Below, piece by piece: positions 62,173 through 64,000 of a stretch of DNA of 64,000 nt. Under the pieces are notes generated by a model, which searched no databases, had not been told where the DNA came from, and saw only the letters and a program-made list of their open reading frames with translations. The position numbers were made by a program, and so were the translations under genes. The stretch's first letter is position 1; each line of letters begins with the position of its first letter. Source of the stretch: Mucilaginibacter ginsenosidivorax (GTDB lineage: Bacteria; Bacteroidota; Bacteroidia; Sphingobacteriales; Sphingobacteriaceae); assembly GCF_007971525.1 (NCBI RefSeq), contig NZ_CP042437.1, positions 2,046,001 through 2,110,000 on the forward strand, in the 5' to 3' direction.

Positions 62173-63678
62173 TTAATAACGGTCATCATCCAAATCAAGA
62201 TCGTCTTCGTCAGGTTGCAGGTTAAACAAACTGTTAAACATATCCGAAAATGCAAAACCATTATCCAGAAATCCTTTGTTTAATTGCGAAAATTCAGACA
62301 GGCCGTGCAACACAAACTCCATCAGCAATAAAGTTTGGTTTTCGCTCAGGCGCGGATGCAGTTTTTTCACCAGGTCTTTTAAGCCAGCCACTTCAGATAA
62401 TTCTCTTTTATAGTCAATTGCCGACATGTCATCAACTAAAGCAAGGTTATTGCCCTCGCCAAACCAATTGATAATGCTGGCATAAGGATTTACTCCTTTA
62501 GCCTTTTTAGCCTTTTCAGGGTCGGGGAAAAACGTTAGCAACAGTGTTTTAATAGCTTTACCTATCAGGATGTTGGCCACTTTGCCGGGGCCTTCCAACT
62601 CGCCCTCGTAAACCAATTCAATTTTGCCGGTTATGGCCGGGATAACACCCAAAAAGTCGGTAATGCGTACAAAGGTGCCAGGTTCATGGTTCATGATCAT
62701 CCGGCGTTCGGCATTACTAACCAGGTTTTCATAAGCCGATATGGTTAAGCGCGCCGATACGCCCGATTTTTTGTCGATATACTCGGAGTTGCGGGCCTCA
62801 AAAGCAATTTGCTCAATAAGGTCTTTTACCAGGTCATCGGCTTCAACGGTGTTACGTTGCTCGTCAGTCAACGATGCTTCCTGCTGGGTGATCTTTCTTG
62901 AAATTTCAACCGTACGCGGGTAGTGCGTTAATATCTGGCTTTCAATCCTGTCTTTCAACGGCGTAACAATGGAACCACGGTTGGTATAATCTTCAGGGTT
63001 GGCTGTAAATACAAACTGGATATCTAAAGGCAGTCGCAACTTAAAACCGCGTATCTGGATATCTCTTTCCTGTAAGATATTGAATAGCGATACCTGGATA
63101 CGTGCCTGCAAATCGGGCAATTCGTTAATCACGAATATACCGCGGTGTGCACGCGGGATTAATCCAAAGTGGATAACACGCTCGTCAGAATAGGTTAGTT
63201 TTAATGTGGCGGCTTTAATAGGGTCCACATCGCCAATTAAATCGGCTACAGTAACATCGGGCGTAGCGAGTTTTTCGGTGTAACGCTCTGAGCGGTGAAT
63301 CCAGCCAATTGGCGTTTCGTCTCCTTTTTCTTCGATAACACTATGGCCGTACCACGATATTGGATTATACGGATCGTCAAACAGATCTGATCCTATAATA
63401 TAGGGCACATATTCATCAAGTAAATTGATTAGCAAACGCGCTATACGGGTTTTTGCCTGGCCACGTAAGCCAAGCAGTAAAATATTGTGGCGCGATAAAA
63501 TGGCTGTTTGCAAATCGGGTATTACTGTATCCTCAAAACCGATGATACCTGCAAATCCACCTTCACGTTTTTTAAGCTGTTCTATAAGGTTGGCGCGCAA
63601 TTCGTCCTTAACCGAACGGCTTTTATAACCGCTTTTTTTTAGCTGACCGAGGTTTTTTATATCTAATAATTTACTCAT
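62173..63678 (-). CDS. MoxR/magnesium-chelatase-type AAA+ ATPase
   Basis: 501 residues from the ATG at 63678. A longer frame to 63807 runs through the inverted-repeat element and is rejected. Walker A is divergent: NILLLGLRGQAKTRIARLL (about 65-83). Walker B/sensor region: GIFVINELPDLQARIQVSLF, then FVFTANPEDYTNRG. It resembles chelatase subunit I/ChlI or MoxR proteins, which work with a VWA-domain partner. That partner is the gene at the window's right edge. Confidence 0.85.
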   Translation of the reverse strand: MSKLLDIKNLGQLKKSGYKSRSVKDELRANLIEQLKKREGGFAGIIGFEDTVIPDLQTAILSRHNILLLGLRGQAKTRIARLLINLLDEYVPYIIGSDLFDDPYNPISWYGHSVIEEKGDETPIGWIHRSERYTEKLATPDVTVADLIGDVDPIKAATLKLTYSDERVIHFGLIPRAHRGIFVINELPDLQARIQVSLFNILQERDIQIRGFKLRLPLDIQFVFTANPEDYTNRGSIVTPLKDRIESQILTHYPRTVEISRKITQQEASLTDEQRNTVEADDLVKDLIEQIAFEARNSEYIDKKSGVSARLTISAYENLVSNAERRMIMNHEPGTFVRITDFLGVIPAITGKIELVYEGELEGPGKVANILIGKAIKTLLLTFFPDPEKAKKAKGVNPYASIINWFGEGNNLALVDDMSAIDYKRELSEVAGLKDLVKKLHPRLSENQTLLLMEFVLHGLSEFSQLNKGFLDNGFAFSDMFNSLFNLQPDEDDLDLDDDRY

Positions 63679-63680
63679 TG

Positions 63681-63835
63681 TTGAATTTGAAAATTTGTGG
63701 ATTTGAAGATTTGAAAATGGAAACCCCATGATCTTCAAATTGCCAGCTGATGTCTTTATTTTATTGGGGAAGTTATGTCTGTCGAAATTGAAAAATAACA
63801 TTTTCAAATCTTCAAATTAACACATCTTCAAATTA
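63681..63835. repeat. Large inverted repeat built from GATTTGAAGATTTG words (AAA-VWA spacer)
   Basis: Left arm about 63681-63720 and right arm about 63799-63835 are reverse complements made of ATTTGAAGATTTGAAAAT words. The loop is about 78 bases. The element fills the gap between the start of the ATPase gene and the stop of the VWA gene. Confidence 0.85.
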
Positions 63836-64000
63836 GCGTACCGTTTTTCTTCTGTTCTTAATATAATCTTCAAAAATATACTCACCTAAGCCATTCAGCG
63901 AACTGTAAAAGGCCTTGCCGCCATTAGTCTCTGTAAATTTACGCACAAACTGTTGCAGGTAAGGGTCTTTGGCTATCATAAAGGTGGTGATAGGTATTTT
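63833..64000 (-). CDS. VWA-domain protein, C-terminal end only
   Basis: 55 codons plus stop, open to the window edge. KIPITTFMIAKDPYLQQFVR and the following GGKAFYSSLNGLGEYIFEDY match the C-terminal end of the VWA-domain proteins that are partners of MoxR/chelatase AAA ATPases in Bacteroidota. The gene continues to the right of the window. It lies upstream of the AAA gene in the same operon, with the inverted repeat between. Confidence 0.75.
   Translation of the reverse strand, partial: KIPITTFMIAKDPYLQQFVRKFTETNGGKAFYSSLNGLGEYIFEDYIKNRRKTVR

Noticed and set aside
63679-63807. N-terminal extension of the AAA ATPase by 43 residues
   Set aside because: The extension is encoded by the inverted-repeat arms and loop. 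The conserved protein starts at the Met of MSKLLDIKNL.

Overview
The window is chromosomal DNA from a member of the Bacteroidota, most likely family Sphingobacteriaceae (Mucilaginibacter or Pedobacter-like). The evidence is a SusC-type TonB porin, a complete gldKLMN type IX secretion (T9SS) core with an SprE/PorW lipoprotein, a fused 7TM-sensor kinase/response-regulator/AraC protein, many Bacteroidota-only DUF families, and promoters of the TTTG / TAnnTTTG type instead of TTGACA/TATAAT. No rRNA, tRNA, CRISPR array, prophage or intact insertion sequence was seen.

Layout. 1-3.0 kb: 5' part of a susC-like gene on the minus strand. 3.6-9.6 kb: F1Fo ATP synthase operon (minus; atpZ-like, a small membrane protein, atpB, E, F, H, A, G; atpD and atpC are not here). 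9.9-17.3 kb (plus): SprE/PorW-like T9SS lipoprotein, penicillin-binding protein 1A, UvrC. 17.5-22.2 kb (minus): gldK, gldL, gldM, gldN. 22.5-25.4 kb (minus): hemD, a DUF4271 membrane protein, a secreted protein, and a truncated zeta-toxin-like fragment with an antitoxin-like ORF. 25.6-28.1 kb: MscS-type channel.

28.5-39.3 kb (plus) is the most interesting region. A hybrid sensor/AraC regulator is followed by three transcription units. Each unit is preceded by a pair of 16-bp direct-repeat half-sites exactly 21 bp apart, the second one 20-21 bp upstream of a degenerate Bacteroidota -7 box. The units are (i) a three-gene cassette resembling Sdp-type peptide systems (unknown 257-aa protein, SdpA-like partner, SdpB/HTTM-like membrane protein), (ii) a lipoprotein, and (iii) a five-gene operon with a serine-hydrolase lipoprotein, a DUF1579 protein, a cupin, an NTF2-like protein and a membrane protein. 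I propose that this is one regulon.

39.4-53.7 kb: HemW, a fasciclin protein, tandem JmjC/cupin_8 paralogues, a PhyH dioxygenase divergent from an AraC regulator, NadR, small DUF proteins (DUF983, DUF2461, DUF4286), an OmpA lipoprotein and a TPR protein. 53.8-58.1 kb: an S9 prolyl-oligopeptidase homologue that has lost its catalytic Ser and His, in a tight operon with an RprX/RprY-like two-component system. 58.1-61.0 kb (minus): metallophosphoesterase, UbiA-like membrane protein, methyltransferase. 61.1-64 kb: an Rpn-type nuclease, a MoxR/Mg-chelatase-type AAA ATPase and the end of its VWA partner.

Five intergenic spaces (two inside the atp operon) are filled by large inverted repeats. Their arms are built from short degenerate words, and the words differ between loci while the architecture is shared.
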